From Salvator merianae (Eukaryota > Chordata > Lepidosauria > Squamata > Teiidae), in assembly GCA_003586115.2 (NCBI GenBank), contig QVOM02000023.1, forward strand, positions 2,869,589-2,933,588: a stretch of 64,000 bases of DNA, given 5' to 3'. Under the pieces are notes generated by a model, which was not told the origin of the DNA, did not search any database, and was given only the letters and a program-made list of their open reading frames with translations. This document shows, in pieces, positions 1 through 50,832 of the stretch (its first letter is position 1; every line of letters starts with the position of its first letter). A program made the translations under genes and the position numbers.

Positions 1-1326
1 CGAAATGCCAAACATGGTTTTTTCCCAAACCTGGAGTGAGTCACTGTTCTTCCGTGAAGTTCCAGCAACTGGCATTCAAAGGGCTGCAGCTGAGACCCCT
101 TTCCTGCAAAAATGTATCTAATCCACTTTTAAAGCGCTTTAAATCCACTCATAAGGCAGGAGGTTCCACCGTGAAATCATGGAAAGTCTACGGGAAGGAT
201 TTCTACTTTTCATTTTTCCTGCAGTCCTAAAGCCGCTCAAATGGCTTCACCCAAGGCAGAGAAATGCAAAATTATCCTGCAATTTCCAGTACATTTATTC
301 CATCACAAAGTAAGAATAAAATAAAAATGGAAGGATGGAAACCGAAAATAACTTTTGCGGATATACGGCAACCTTGTATGAAAGCATTCAGAATTGTAAG
401 TGAGGAAACTTTCCCTGAAAAAAAAATTATTTTGAAATGTATCAATTAAGTTTAAAAGTGAGATATCCGGTGGTTCAGTACCTAACCCAACTGCACATTC
501 TGGGTGGGGGAAGGAGGGGCAATATTGGATTTTTGTATTTGATTCTATATTTTGATCTTGATTGGTGTTTTAATTCTTTGTTAAAGTAATTTTAATCAAT
601 GCAAGTACAATTTTAAAAAAGCAGAGTGAAGAGAGTAGATTCCTTCCCTGCTTCTGAAATAAGGAGAGTTGTCCAGGACAACAGAAGCCAGAAAGGGAAG
701 GCACAAAAAAATTCAGGTTGCTGCAAGAGACAGAAATGGGATTTAAAATATATATATATATGGAATTATATTTTGGTGTGCTTGGGTGCTTTAGAAAGTT
801 AAGAGAGATGAGAATGTTTGCAACAAATAGGGAGTTTGCATTATGGAATGCTGCCAGACTTCAGTTCCCATCAACCTCTGTGAACACCGCCAGGGTCCAG
901 GAATGATGGGAGTTTGAGTTCCAGGAACGTCCATCTAAAATGCCTTCTTATATAGGAACAAGCTATGTGAATGCAAAGCTTCTGGCTTGCTGTAACTCCA
1001 CCAGCAAGTGTAAAGCATCCTCTCTTTTTCACTTTCCTAAAGCCACAATCAGAAGAGTACCCTGAGGTCATCCAATCCAACCCTGTACCTGTTCCACTCC
1101 CAGCCTTCCATGCCCCCACCAGTGGGACCACGCTGTCAACAGTTTGCTCATACAATAACGGGAGAAGAAAGTGGCGCTGGCATGGAATGTGAGTGTGGTA
1201 TGCTGGGAGTTGTAGTCGAAGAGCATTAGGGGGCCAATGTCGAGCAAGCCCTGCAGTATAGAGCCAGTTTGTCCTGAGAGCATTCAGAAATTTTGCAGAA
1301 CAAGAAAACAATGGGGCAAGAATCAA
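1..1326. other. Downstream flank of NR5A1, no gene recognised
   Basis: AT-rich sequence without a convincing exon. A CR1-like fragment in minus orientation is suggested around 1060-1110 (gaggtcatccaatccaaccc). In mammals ADGRD2 converges on NR5A1 from this side, but no seven-transmembrane coding sequence is visible. Confidence 0.5.
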
Positions 1327-1401
1327 AGAGAAAGGCGCACACGCACACGGACACGCGAAGTTATATAAGTGAATTTCAAAATTTATTGGAATGTCTTTAT
1401 T
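1327..1401 (-). terminator. Candidate NR5A1 cleavage/polyadenylation region
   Basis: Two AATAAA hexamers read on the minus strand (1396-1401 and 1382-1387). About 20-50 nt further on comes a GU-rich run (minus-strand gcgtgtccgtgtgcgtgtgc) and then a U-rich stretch. Signal, spacing and downstream element are all as expected. Cleavage would fall near 1365. Confidence 0.65.
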
Positions 1402-1663
1402 TGGCAAGATAGTTCACCGTGACTCTCCGGTCCTCAGAAGAATTTCGGAGGAAGGAAAGAAACAAGGCAAATGGGGAAGAGAGGAGACACTTAAGGTCAC
1501 TTTTTTTTTTTAAAGAAGGGGGGAAGGCAGGCACCCACGATCGGCCACGTACGCGCCCACGCCGCACGCCCTCACACGCGTGCGGAAAGGAGTCCAGACG
1601 TTACATCTTGAGCGGAAAAGGCAACAAAAGTGTCATCAAAACACGGAAACAAAGCAAAATATC

Positions 1664-1664
<1 letters not shown>

Positions 1665-1691
<27 letters not shown>
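1665..1691. repeat. (CAG)9 trinucleotide tract
   Basis: Nine perfect CAG units on the plus strand. They would be CTG units in the NR5A1 3' UTR if the distal poly(A) site is used. Confidence 0.9.
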
Positions 1692-1694
<3 letters not shown>

Positions 1695-2581
1695 TGAAGC
1701 ATCCAAGTCTCGGATTGGTCACTCTGGCTTTGCAGCGGAGACCGGCAGGAAGGCACGTGCCATCGTGGGGCTACTCCAGATCCAAACGCCAGCCCCTCCT
1801 CTTCGAAACCAGATCAGAGGCGGGCACACGTCAGAGGCGGGAAAGGCTGTGCGCCTTGTTGCAGCTTGGGAGAGGAATACATTACAGTTGGGAGGAAAAA
1901 AGGGGCTCAAATGTGGAAATGCAACATGTCCTTCGTATCTGATGGTTTCACTGGTGTTGGGCTGGAGTAGCAGTTTCATTCCCGCCTGGTCCCTGGGAGT
2001 TCCACAGGCTCTCTGTGGAAACCTAATGCCAACTATGAGCCAGCTTTCTTCAGCACACCAGGCCAACTACTTTCCATCTTACATTCACTTCTGGGCCTTT
2101 CCATCCCCAAAAAAGCCCGTAATGGCCACCACAGCGTAAGGTCCTTTGGGTTTCAGGGTGCCAGACCGGCCCAGCCACCAGGGTTTCCAGCACGGCCCTT
2201 CCGGGTGGCTTGGGACTCCAATTCCCACAAGCTCTAGCCCAAACGGTTAAAGGTCAAGGAGGGTGGAAATTTTCCCCTCCAAGGGAATCCGGTTCGGAGG
2301 CAAACCCAACAGAGTTTTAAAGGCATCTCTTCAGCGGCAGCGAAATGCTTGGGATGAGTGCAGCCCAACATGCATTAAGGTGTTCAGAAGCACCGGGCCC
2401 TGGTCGAGGACACTGAGTCCACCGAAGTTTTCAGTGGATCCCCCAATGGGAACTTTGCCCCCGTACACACAAGGGTTGAATGGATTCCTGCTGCAAACTT
2501 AGTGATAGTCTAGACTTAGTGAGGGTCTAGACTTCAGACTAGACCTTCACGGGGCCGGGGTGTGTGTGTGTGTCTTTCCTT

Positions 2582-2587
2582 TTTATT
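2582..2587 (-). terminator. Alternative upstream poly(A) hexamer
   Basis: AATAAA on the minus strand, about 1.17 kb after the stop codon. The following sequence is CA-rich and lacks a clear GU/U-rich element, so this is a weaker candidate than the pair at 1382-1401. Confidence 0.3.
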
Positions 2588-3754
2588 TCCACCAAAATAA
2601 GAATAAAAGTAATGCCACCGGAATGGGCCCTGCAGCTCCACACCCTGAATCCGACCCTCCTGCCCTCATATTTTGGGGTCCCTGTGCTGGAGAGGAAGGT
2701 AGGGCTCCCCGCCCATGCCAGGTCACTGTGCCCGTCCCAACCCATCCAGGGCTCTGAGAATTTCCTGGATTAGCGGCACGACCGAGAAGCATTTTTCGAC
2801 GGGGACAGGTGGGCAAAGATTCTCTGCCCACAACCGGCCTTCTCGGACAAGACCCCCCCAAGGCCAAGCAGAGGTTGGGTTCTTCCCCACGGCATTTGAG
2901 CGCATATGGCAACAGTGCGCAGGACGGAGGGGACCACAAGGAAAACAGAAAGGACAGGTCCCTTTTAACAACACACCAAGGGCTCAGGCTTCCAAAAAAA
3001 AACCACCAGGTTGGTTATGAACCGGGAACAATCCGAGAAGCTAACAAGTGGCCTGAAATAAGGTCCGGCTTGGGAAACTCACAGCCTCATCCAGAGGATC
3101 CGGCACCCTCACCCGGGCACACAGCTGCCCTTCAGGCCAAGCAAGGGCTGCGTGTGCTGAGGCGTGCCCACAACGAAATGGACTAGACTGCCACCTGCCC
3201 GCCCTGTGTCCTTGGGGCCCGTCCTGGCCGCAGCTGAAAGCTGCAAAGGGTCACAATCCAAAGGGTCCATCTGGCCTAGGACTCCCCAGACCCTTTTGCC
3301 AGGTGAGGGCAGGCCCTGGAGGACAGGCAAATGACGTGGACCCAAGAAACACCTTCTCTCCCTTCCAAGGGGCTCGGCCGCCACAACCGGCCCCAAGGGC
3401 ACCCCCGTGGAGGAGGACAAAAGCAGAGCCAAGCAGCGCTCCCCACCAGTCTCAAAGGGGGGAAAAAACGATAATGGAACTTCTTCCGACCTTGGGCAGG
3501 TTGGGAAGAGAGACGGGAGGGAAACCGGCGGGTCGCTGCAGCAGAGGGACGGTCCGCAGGGCCACTAGTGTACTTCTAGGCAACTAGGATGGAGGGACAG
3601 AGCAGCCCGGAGCTTGGCCAGGGCGGAGATGGGATGGGGAGGGGAGAGCACGCCCCAACTCGGCAAGGCATCGGGGGTCTCCCCCCAGGCTGCCCCCCGA
3701 GGCCTCACCGCCCGTGGCCCCCCGGCCCTGCCGTCCGAGTCTCTTCCCGAGAGC

Positions 3755-43101
<39,347 letters not shown>

Positions 43102-43147
43102 CTACGGGAAGGCGAAATGAGCCGGGGAAAGGCCAGAGCCTTGAACC

Positions 43148-43240
43148 GGGGAGGGAGGGAGGGGAGCTGGGAGGTAGGGAGGGAGGGGAGCCGGGAGGAG
43201 GGGATGAGGGAGGGAGGGAGGGAGGGAGGGGGCGGCCGCC
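43148..43240. repeat. G-rich (GGGA)n tract next to exon 2
   Basis: About 90 bp of plus-strand ggga/gggg units, able in principle to form G-quadruplexes on the template strand. In pre-mRNA this is a CCCU-rich run 45-140 nt upstream of the exon 2 acceptor. Confidence 0.85.
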
Positions 43241-43344
43241 CCCGGCTGGGTCTGGCCCGACCTGCGCGGAATCCAAGAAGAGGCGCGCAGCCCGAGCGAA
43301 AGACCGTCCGTCGGGCGGGCAGGAGAAGGTGGGAGCAAGCCCTC

Positions 43345-43350
43345 TTTATA
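43345..43350 (-). promoter_or_regulatory. Candidate TATA box of a proximal NR5A1 promoter
   Basis: The minus strand reads gcgcTATAAAgaggg in CpG-rich sequence, 259 bp upstream of the ATG. A start about 30 bp downstream (near 43318) would give a leader with no ATG before the NR5A1 start codon. Confidence 0.4.
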
Positions 43351-43627
43351 GCGCGGGGGGGGAGGTTGGGTGGCTCGACCCTGGGGGGGGAGAGGTGGGG
43401 GGTCGGATGTAGCCGAGGAGAGGCAGAAGGCGAAGGAGAAGGCGGCGAGGAAGAATCAGCAGAAAGCGCCCTGCCGTCCAAGTGCGCCTTGGCGACTGGA
43501 ACGGGCTCTCCTTCGATCCTTGGGGTGGGGCTCCCTGGAGGAGTTCAAGCCCCCACCTCATAGGGCAGTCCTCCTCCCTCCTCGCAGATCTCGCCCCCCC
43601 TTCTCAGTTATGCCCAGAAGAGAAAAT

Positions 43628-43652
43628 ACACACACACACACACACACACACC
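43628..43652. repeat. (CA)n repeat
   Basis: About 12 CA units. Confidence 0.95.
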
Positions 43653-44221
43653 AGCAGCAGCGGGAGCGAGCCGCCTTCAAGTTAGAAAGAATTGCGGAGA
43701 GATGGGGCTGACCGCCTTGAGGGGGTCCAAACGGAGGAGTGGAGGGGGAAAGGGGGCAAAAGGGAGAGGGAGGGGTGGATATAAATGGAGAAAGCCTTTG
43801 AGACTGTTACTCGTCCCCCCCCCCCATTTTTTCCTGCCCCCTTCAGAAAGATTCAGAAAAAAAATTCTGAGTCTTTCCAATCGCCTCTCCAAATGCGCAA
43901 AGTTTACGCATCGGCCTAGGCTAGGCAGCTCAGAAGAGCGGGCAACTCCTTCTCCCGAGTTCTCCCCCGGGGCAGGATCCGAAACGGCGTGGCCCCAGAG
44001 ATACACACGCAAGCAGCCCCACAAAATCCGGCTGGCGGGTTTTCGGTGGGGGTGAATGTTCTCAAAGCGGACAGGGACAGAGCCTTTAGGCCAGGTTGGA
44101 TCCGGAAGCCGGTGGGAAAAACAGAGAAGCGCTCTCCCCTCCCCGCCTTTTCTTGGCTAAAGTTTTTGGAGAGTCTGTTTTGCTGCGGGTCCTGTTTGCT
44201 GCTGTCCAGTGGGCAAGGGCG

Positions 44222-44345
44222 CCTCCACGCAATTTACTTGGCAGATACAGACGCGGTTTCCCATGGCCTTCTTCTGGGAGATATGGAGGAATCGAACCTG
44301 TGACCGTCTGCTCCCAAGGAGTTAGCTAAAGCGTGCGGCCCACCG
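44222..44345 (-). mobile_element. MIR-like SINE
   Basis: The plus strand carries aggaatcgaacctgtgaccg, the inverted B-box, with a related upstream part (agatacagacgcggtttccc). Confidence 0.55.
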
Positions 44346-45399
44346 GTGATTTAGAAACCCTCTGGGCGCAGGAGCAAGAGCAAAGCTTCAATTCGAATTC
44401 CTCGCTAAATGTTCGCCATTACCTTTTCTCCTCCCAAAAACACTTGGGAAGAAACCTCGCCGTTTTGGGCAGAATTTCTGCCGAGCAAATAAATGCACCG
44501 CCTGTCAAAACCATCGGGGCGGCTTCGTGCGAGCAGAGGCATTATATTTGCGTCAAAGCGAGGTCTACTCAGAAGTAAGACCTATGGCGCCCCGCAATTC
44601 TTGCACTCAAGAAAAGGAGGTTCAGTCTGAACCTTAAAGCATTTCCACGCGCATGATCTCGGTAAGCCTAATGCGCAAGTCACTTTTGGATATATGATTT
44701 ACACAAAATTCCTTCTCATTATCTGCATCCCTTACGTGTCGCTTATTTTGCCTGCTCTCTATTGCACAGATATTATTCTTCATAGCCATACTCCAGCTGC
44801 GATATGTTGATTCGATTTTATTCTGGCTGAATAATCTTGATTAGGTAAAGGTTTATTAATTATTCTCGCATAATCCGAAGCAAATGATTATTTAACAGCT
44901 AACATGGGCGGGGATATCAGCTGGATTTCTATATCTGTGTGTACGCCGTGTCCCGTCTTTGTCTTAAAACGGATTTCAGGCCCCGCGACACCGTTCCCTT
45001 TGCGCTTTTACAAAGGCAAGCCAAAGCAGACGCGCATTTTTATACAGAGCGCAGGAAAGGATGGAACAATATTTTCTCCACCCTCCCTTAAAAGTCTTGC
45101 ACAAGCTCAAATATTATTTTTCTATTATTTCCTCCCTCCCTCCCTCCCTATCCGGGAAGAAAAAAAGCGCACGCTATTGGAGGGAGGAAGGAAAGATACG
45201 AGATAATATCTACATGAAACTCTCATCTTCGCTGTTAAACTGAAGCCGATTCGGACGCGCTTTCAGAAAGCGTCAGGAAAGCTCACACCGATTTTCAAGA
45301 GGATAGAGACTGTTTTTTAAAAATCAATAAAATGATGATCCTCATAAAAAAAATCATCATCGTGAGAACTGCGGCCCTGCCCCTCCCAGTACAGGCGGG

Positions 45400-46400
45400 G
45401 GGGGGTTATGTAAAATGTCCCTCGAGGTCAAAAGAGCCTCCAGGGAGGGGGGAATTTCTGCAGCTGAGCGCGAAGACCCAGCTCGAGGAGGGGGGAGGGA
45501 CGGGGTCCCGGCCCAATTTCTCCGCCTGCTCCGGGATCGCCCCGCCCGATCCTCCAGCCCGTTCGGCAGAGCCTCGCAGGGCCAGAAAGCATTTTACGCG
45601 CGCTCGCCGCGTAACCGAGGCCTCCTTGCGCACGGCTGCCGTTGCTTGCAAGAGGATCGTTCACACGAGCGCGTCTCTGCTGACACGTGTCTGGGTCAGC
45701 CCACGTTGGGGGAAGCTTCTTAGGCGAGCCCTCCCCCCGTGTGATGAGATGACGGAAGGGGACAAAAAAGAGACGAGGGGTTGAGCGCTGCTTAGGAGAG
45801 GCGGGGGGCGAATCTCGGTTAGGGGGAGACGCCCTCCTCCTCTTTCTGCCCCCTTGCCCACTGCACGCCCCCTCTGCTGCACGCTGGGATCCCCATCTCT
45901 CGGGCTGGGGGGCGCTTCCGCAGCTGCGAGGAGAGGGTGCATCGCCGCGGCCCCCACCTCCCTAGTTGTCGGGTGCCCCAGCAAAGAGCGCGCTCCTGAG
46001 CATGTGCTGAGTGCATCCCGCCGCCTCCCACCCCCAGGCCCTGCTGGGACAAGAGAGCTGGCGGAGGGGGGGTGCGGAGAGGATCTTCTAGAAAGACCCC
46101 TCCCCCCAAAACTGCCATGTCAGAAATTGAGGCCGACCTCGTTGGCTTTTCGCAGCCGCCGGTCCCCCTCTGGCTTTGCTAAAAACGCGCGTCGGGCGTC
46201 GGGAAACGGAAAGGAGAAATGTCGGTGCGAACCCGATGCGAGTTCGCCGCGCTGCTTTCCTTCCAAGGAGGACGGAAGGCCCGCGCACCGAGCCCCTGCA
46301 GCTCCCAGAGGGCGAAGCTTTTCCTTCTGGGCTAGGGGACTGTGTGGGCCTGAACTCCCATCAGCCCCAGCCCTGTCTGGAGGGCGCCAGGTTGGCTAAG
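45400..46400. other. CpG-rich stretch in intron 1
   Basis: Dense CpG dinucleotides with motifs such as gacacgtgtc (an E-box palindrome, about 45684-45693). It resembles a CpG island, but no recognised exon lies here. It may hold an alternative first exon. Confidence 0.45.
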
Positions 46401-46668
46401 GCTGAGCTCCAGCCGCAGCTTAACAACATCAACGCGATCCAGACCAGAGGCTCCAGTGTTTCCCGGAGTCCATCGCACGGGCTCTGAGGGTCATGGACTG
46501 AGGCTGATGAAGCCCAGCTGCCTTGGCAGGGCTACAGGTCAACACCCCCATAACAATCCCCCAAAGGTTGGGATCGGGTGCAGCCTCCCCCCCCCCCAGT
46601 TTGAAGTGTTTTCCTCCTGCATAAAAGCCTGAGGCGTTTGCAGCAGGAAAAAGCAGCTCAGCAGCAGC

Positions 46669-47107
46669 TTAGAGGGAACCTAAGAGGGGCTGGATCAGGC
46701 CACGGCCCACCATTGGCTTCTGGGCATCCCAAGCAGAAGACGAAGATGGAACACTCAGCTGCTCCTGACTCCCTGCAAATGGCCTTTAGAAGCATCCTGC
46801 CTGTCTCTCCACCCTGGAGGTGGTACCTGGGCATCCATTCTAGTAGCCACTGATACACCCGTCCTCCATGAATTAAGTGAAGACTTGCTAGTTCAGGCCA
46901 CGGCCCCTCTAGTCCAGCATCCCATCTGGGCATCTCAAGCTGAAGAGGAAGGCAAAACCCTCACCTGCTCTGACTTCCTGCAAATGACCTTTAGAGGCAT
47001 CCTGCCTGTCTTTTCAACCTGGAGGCAGTACCTGGGCATCCATTCTAGTAGCCACTGACGCACCTGTCTTCCATTATTTGTCCACCCCTTCTTAAAACCA
47101 TCCTGCC
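46669..47107 (+). mobile_element. Two head-to-tail family D repeats
   Basis: Copy 1 (46669-46875) begins aacctaagaggggctggatc and ends tcctccatgaattaa. Copy 2 (46876-47107) begins gacttgctagttcaggcc and runs to cttcttaaaacca. Internal markers shared with other copies are tgcaaatggcctttagaagc and attctagtagccactga. Confidence 0.75.
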
Positions 47108-47457
47108 TAGCGGTCACCTCCCCAAGTAGCAGTGCGGATGCTAGACTTCCCACCCCACCTTTAATCCCCCTTGAAGGCCTGAGGCTGCATTTCGGAAGTG
47201 CATTTCCCGCCCTTCACTGTGGATTAAGGCACCAGCATGCAGATGCTACCAGAGTCTCCCACGCTATCGAATCCTAGAGCAGACGGACCCATCGCCTTAT
47301 TTCTGCAGGACCCCTTCAGGCCTGAGATAAGAGGGGCAACAGGCAAGGAAAAAAGATAGAGCCCCTCCCAGCTTGTTTATTTTTAATAAGCTTTCTTACT
47401 GTGCACTTGCTGAGCACCCTAAATCTTGAGCCCTGGTGCGTATGTCCCAAAAAGCCT

Positions 47458-47523
47458 CCTTCCTTCCTTCCTTCCTTCCTTCCTTCCTTCCTTCCTTCCT
47501 TCCTTCCTTCCTTCCTTTCTTTC
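47458..47523. repeat. (TTCC)n microsatellite
   Basis: About 15 TTCC units. Confidence 0.95.
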
Positions 47524-50500
47524 CCTTCTTCTCCCTTTCCAGGCCAAGACAGGACCTGCTCTTCTCTGCCACTTGCTTTCAGACTGATTTCCTTCGCCTC
47601 TATCCCAGCCACTCAGGGCTTCTCATAGGACTGCACTTGGGACTGCATTGTAATTAATGCATTTTTTTTTTTTTCTTTAAGCAAAACACTAATTTCACTT
47701 TCCTGGGTCTGCACAGGCCCAGAAGCACTAGCAAGAAATTGCCATCTGTTTTTCTAAGTCCGAGGACTCCATTTTATTCCTGTTGAGAGTTTCTAAAAGG
47801 GCATCCCGGATCCAAAGGCAGGAAGTTTGGAAGGGGAAACTCAGAAGTGCTGGACTGCAACCCTCCTGATGCTGCCAAACTACATTTCCCAGCATTCCTT
47901 GGGAACCACATGTTGAGCAGCTCTTTCCCCCACTAACAGCCACTGCCACCAGGATCCCCCCAAACTGCAGGGGGTTCTGTTCACATGATCAGTAGAATCA
48001 AGGGACAAAAATATTTTCTTGGGCTGCATTAAGGTAGGTGCGTTTATATCTGCATGTGGATCTTTTAAAGGAGCAAATCTGTTGCCTGGAATTGTGAAAG
48101 CTGGGGAGGTGGGGATAGGGGAAAAAATATTCTACATTGCTCCCCGCTCCTGGTTTTTTTTTTCTCCTAGAGTTGTCAGGGGAAAGGATGGAGGATCACC
48201 CTCCTGTACTATCTCAGACTTCCTCCCTTTCCCCCAGAAATGGGATTTCCAGCTGTGCCTCCGTTTGTTTTTACAGTTTGAACCACGCTCTTAAACACAG
48301 TAGTCTGTTGTTGTTTGCAAGGATCAAATGCTACAATTGCCCTGTGGATTCAGCCATTTTGTGACATCCACACCCCACACTCCCTTTCAGGTCCCCGCTG
48401 GGAACATGTGCGGTTTTGGGGAGGAGTTCTTTGCTTATACGTCAGGAGGCGGGACTCTCTCTCCCGGGCAGTCTCCGCCAGCTGCCAATCAAAGGCACCT
48501 CTGGTCCTGCCACCACCACGATATGTACCCAGGCAGGGTCTTGAGAAACAGGTAGGGGAGGAGATGACCCCATGCGGCTTTAGCTTTTCAGTGCTAGCGT
48601 TAGGATGCACACAACCTAACTGCCTGAAATCTGGGGTGGCTCCTCCCTGGTGTGTGTTTCCAAACAGCAGACCCCCCTCTATGATGCTCGGCTTGGATCT
48701 GCCGCTGCAGCCCTGCCGCCACACGCCGCTGCATAACCAGAGGCCTCTGCCCCCCCCCCCCCAGTGTCTCTGCCCTGGTGCCTCAAGCCACCCAAAGGGG
48801 ATTTCCACCCTCACTTGCTGAGCCTTCCTCTGCTGGCAGCTGGGAGGAAGCGGCCTCCTGCCGGAGAAGCAAAGGGAGGCTTTCTCTGGCCTGGCCAGCT
48901 GCAACTAAGAATAGAAGCAGAGGCGGCAGCGCAGCTGGGCCGGGCGGGGAAGCAGGGCGGGCAGGACGGAGGGAGGGAGGCGAGAGGCAAATGGCCGACC
49001 AGGGCCGCCTCGCCAGGCCGCAGGAGGAGCCCCCTGTGTCAGCTGGAGGGGCTGTAGGCCTGCCTGGGGCAGCGGAAGGAGGCCACCGGCCTGGAAAAGC
49101 CAAGCAGAGTGCCTCTGAGCAGGGGCAGAGCGCTGGGACCTGATCGCCTTCCAACATTGGGGTTCGGGAAGGAGGGAAGGGGGGCGGGTGGACAGGTGAG
49201 GGGGCACACAGAGAAATAAGGCCCAGGTCGTCCCCGTGTGGCAGCCTCCTTTCTAAGCGTGCAGGTGGAGGCGGCGAGTGAGCTTTGGAGCGCCTCCCAC
49301 GGACACCTGGGGCCCAGAGGCCCTATGGCCACTCGGCACTTTCGCTTGGTTTGGGGAGTCCTGGGTTCCAGCATCACACGCTTTGCCGGAACTCAGTGGT
49401 AGAGCGACTGCCTGGATTGCGGGGGGGGGGGGGCGGAACGACTTCAACCCCCAGCACCTCCCCAGAAAACGATCACGGCGAGCCTCTTCGCAGTCTGCCA
49501 AGAAAACAGCCCGGGGATCTCCACAGGGCCCCCGGGAGCCGCCCCGAGCCAAAGTTACCCAACACCCCCCTGGCAAAACATTGGCTGATCCGCACACAGC
49601 TGGGTACGATGCCGTTCGGCAGGGCTAGAGTGTCTTTGAACTTTCAGGGCGCTTGGGAACCCTTTGTTTTGCCAACATGGCAGCCAGCAACCAAACAAAC
49701 ACGCACCTCTCCACCCATCCAGAGGACTTCCCCTCCCGTGGGGTGAAAGGGGGAATGGAATCTGCACATGGGCAGAGTTCCTCTTTCCTTAAAAATCAGG
49801 GGAGGCGACAGAGACACCTTTTCTGAAATGCACGGGGGGAAGGCCACAGAGTCGGTCTTGGCTTCCGATATTTATCGGGATGACTTGCCCCCAGTCTGCA
49901 GCCATCCTCTGCCAGGCTGTTCACTGAAGCCTCCCCTTCCAAACAAAACTGTTCCGGATTCCGTTTTGCCTCGAAAGCCCCAAGGCATGTGTGGTTACGC
50001 CTTGGGGAGGGAAACGTCTCCCCCGTGGGCAAGGAGCGAGCTTCCGAGCTCAGCCCCGATTCCAAAAACGCCCCAAACTGCACTCTGGTGCCATAGACGG
50101 CCTGACTGGAAAGCATGGTGCTGAACTCTACCCAATAATTCATCCCACATCAAGCCCCGAAATTTGGAGAGGGGCGTCCTGCGGCCTACAGCAAAGACAG
50201 GCAGATTGTTCTTTATTTTCCTCTCCTCACCCAGACCTCCTGCCTGGAGGCATAAAAGTGAACCCACAAAAACCTCGACACGACCGCACAGCGAGCCAGA
50301 AGTAAACATTGGCATGGCAGGAGATGCCATCCATTTCCTCCCGGTTCAGCCCGTTCCAGGATTTAACCCTCCGCAGCGCCCGGCACACAGATAATTTGGG
50401 ACAGGGAGTCTTTGCCTGAGAGTGCCGTGGAATTTCAGCCCGCTTGCCCCATCGCGGAGACCAGCGATCGCCCTGGAGGCAGATAAAAAATAATAAAACC

Positions 50501-50533
50501 CCTGCGTCGCGCTTGGTACTATCAATCACTTAC

Positions 50534-50755
50534 TTGGCAAGCCCCGTTCACTGGATGTCCAGGGAGCCAGAGAAACCAGTTGCTCTCGCTTTCAGCTTCG
50601 GGCGTGGAGGCGTCCAGTTCCGCAGATATGGGTCCTAATCCGGATAGACCTGCGCTGCAGAGGTTGCTTCCCCCATGGGCTAGCGGGCCGTGCAAGGCAG
50701 ATGCTGAGACCACACCGCAGCTGGGACCCAGAGTCCCGTTCCAGCAGCCGGGAGG
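50534..50755 (-). other. NR5A1: Probable noncoding exon 1 of NR5A1
   Basis: Ends at a consensus donor (minus strand ttgccaa|gtaagt). The start is set loosely at about 55-70 bp below the CCAAT box. It contains a possible upstream ORF of 13 codons (ATG at 50676-50674, TAG at 50635-50637) in weak context. Exon 1 is also noncoding in mammals. No transcript evidence is available. Confidence 0.5.
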
Positions 50756-50808
50756 GACCGCCGCCGTCCTCCAAATGGTGGCCAGGACGAGCGTGGATTA
50801 GTTGCCTC

Positions 50809-50832
50809 ATTGGCGTTCTCCGGAGCCACGTG
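50809..50832 (-). promoter_or_regulatory. NR5A1 basal promoter: E-box plus CCAAT box
   Basis: The minus strand reads tgtCACGTGgct, then 13 bp later CCAAT (50813-50809). The mammalian NR5A1 proximal promoter is TATA-less with CACGTG (USF) followed closely by CCAAT (NF-Y) in this order. A consensus splice donor lies about 280 bp downstream, which supports a first exon here. Confidence 0.6.

Larger units (their letters stand above)
1365..3754 (-). other. NR5A1: Probable NR5A1 3' UTR
   Basis: About 2.4 kb separate the stop codon from a paired poly(A) signal followed by a GU-rich stretch. Most of the segment is non-repetitive. It holds a CTG tract (minus strand, nine units at 1665-1691). A second AATAAA on the minus strand at 2582-2587 would give a 1.2-kb UTR, but it is followed by CA-rich rather than GU-rich sequence. 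The end point is inferred. Confidence 0.6.
43102..50533 (-). other. NR5A1 intron 1 (7.4 kb, if exon 1 is at 50.5-50.75 kb)
   Basis: Donor GTAAGT at 50533-50528, acceptor cccgtag at 43102. CpG-rich around 43.1-44.1 and 45.4-46.4 kb; AT-rich with TAAT cores at 44.65-44.9 kb; two family D repeats at 46.7-47.1 kb. Nothing coding was recognised in 47.5-50.5 kb. Confidence 0.6.

Noticed and set aside
1630..2139. Open frame with a Ser run at 1630-2139 (plus strand) and other frames with Ala or Gln runs
   Set aside because: The runs are the CAG tract read in three frames. There is no homology, and the stretch lies in the probable NR5A1 3' UTR.
45684..45693. E-box palindrome gacacgtgtc as the main NR5A1 promoter
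   Set aside because: There is no CCAAT box at the expected distance on the minus strand. The pair at 50809-50832 fits better.
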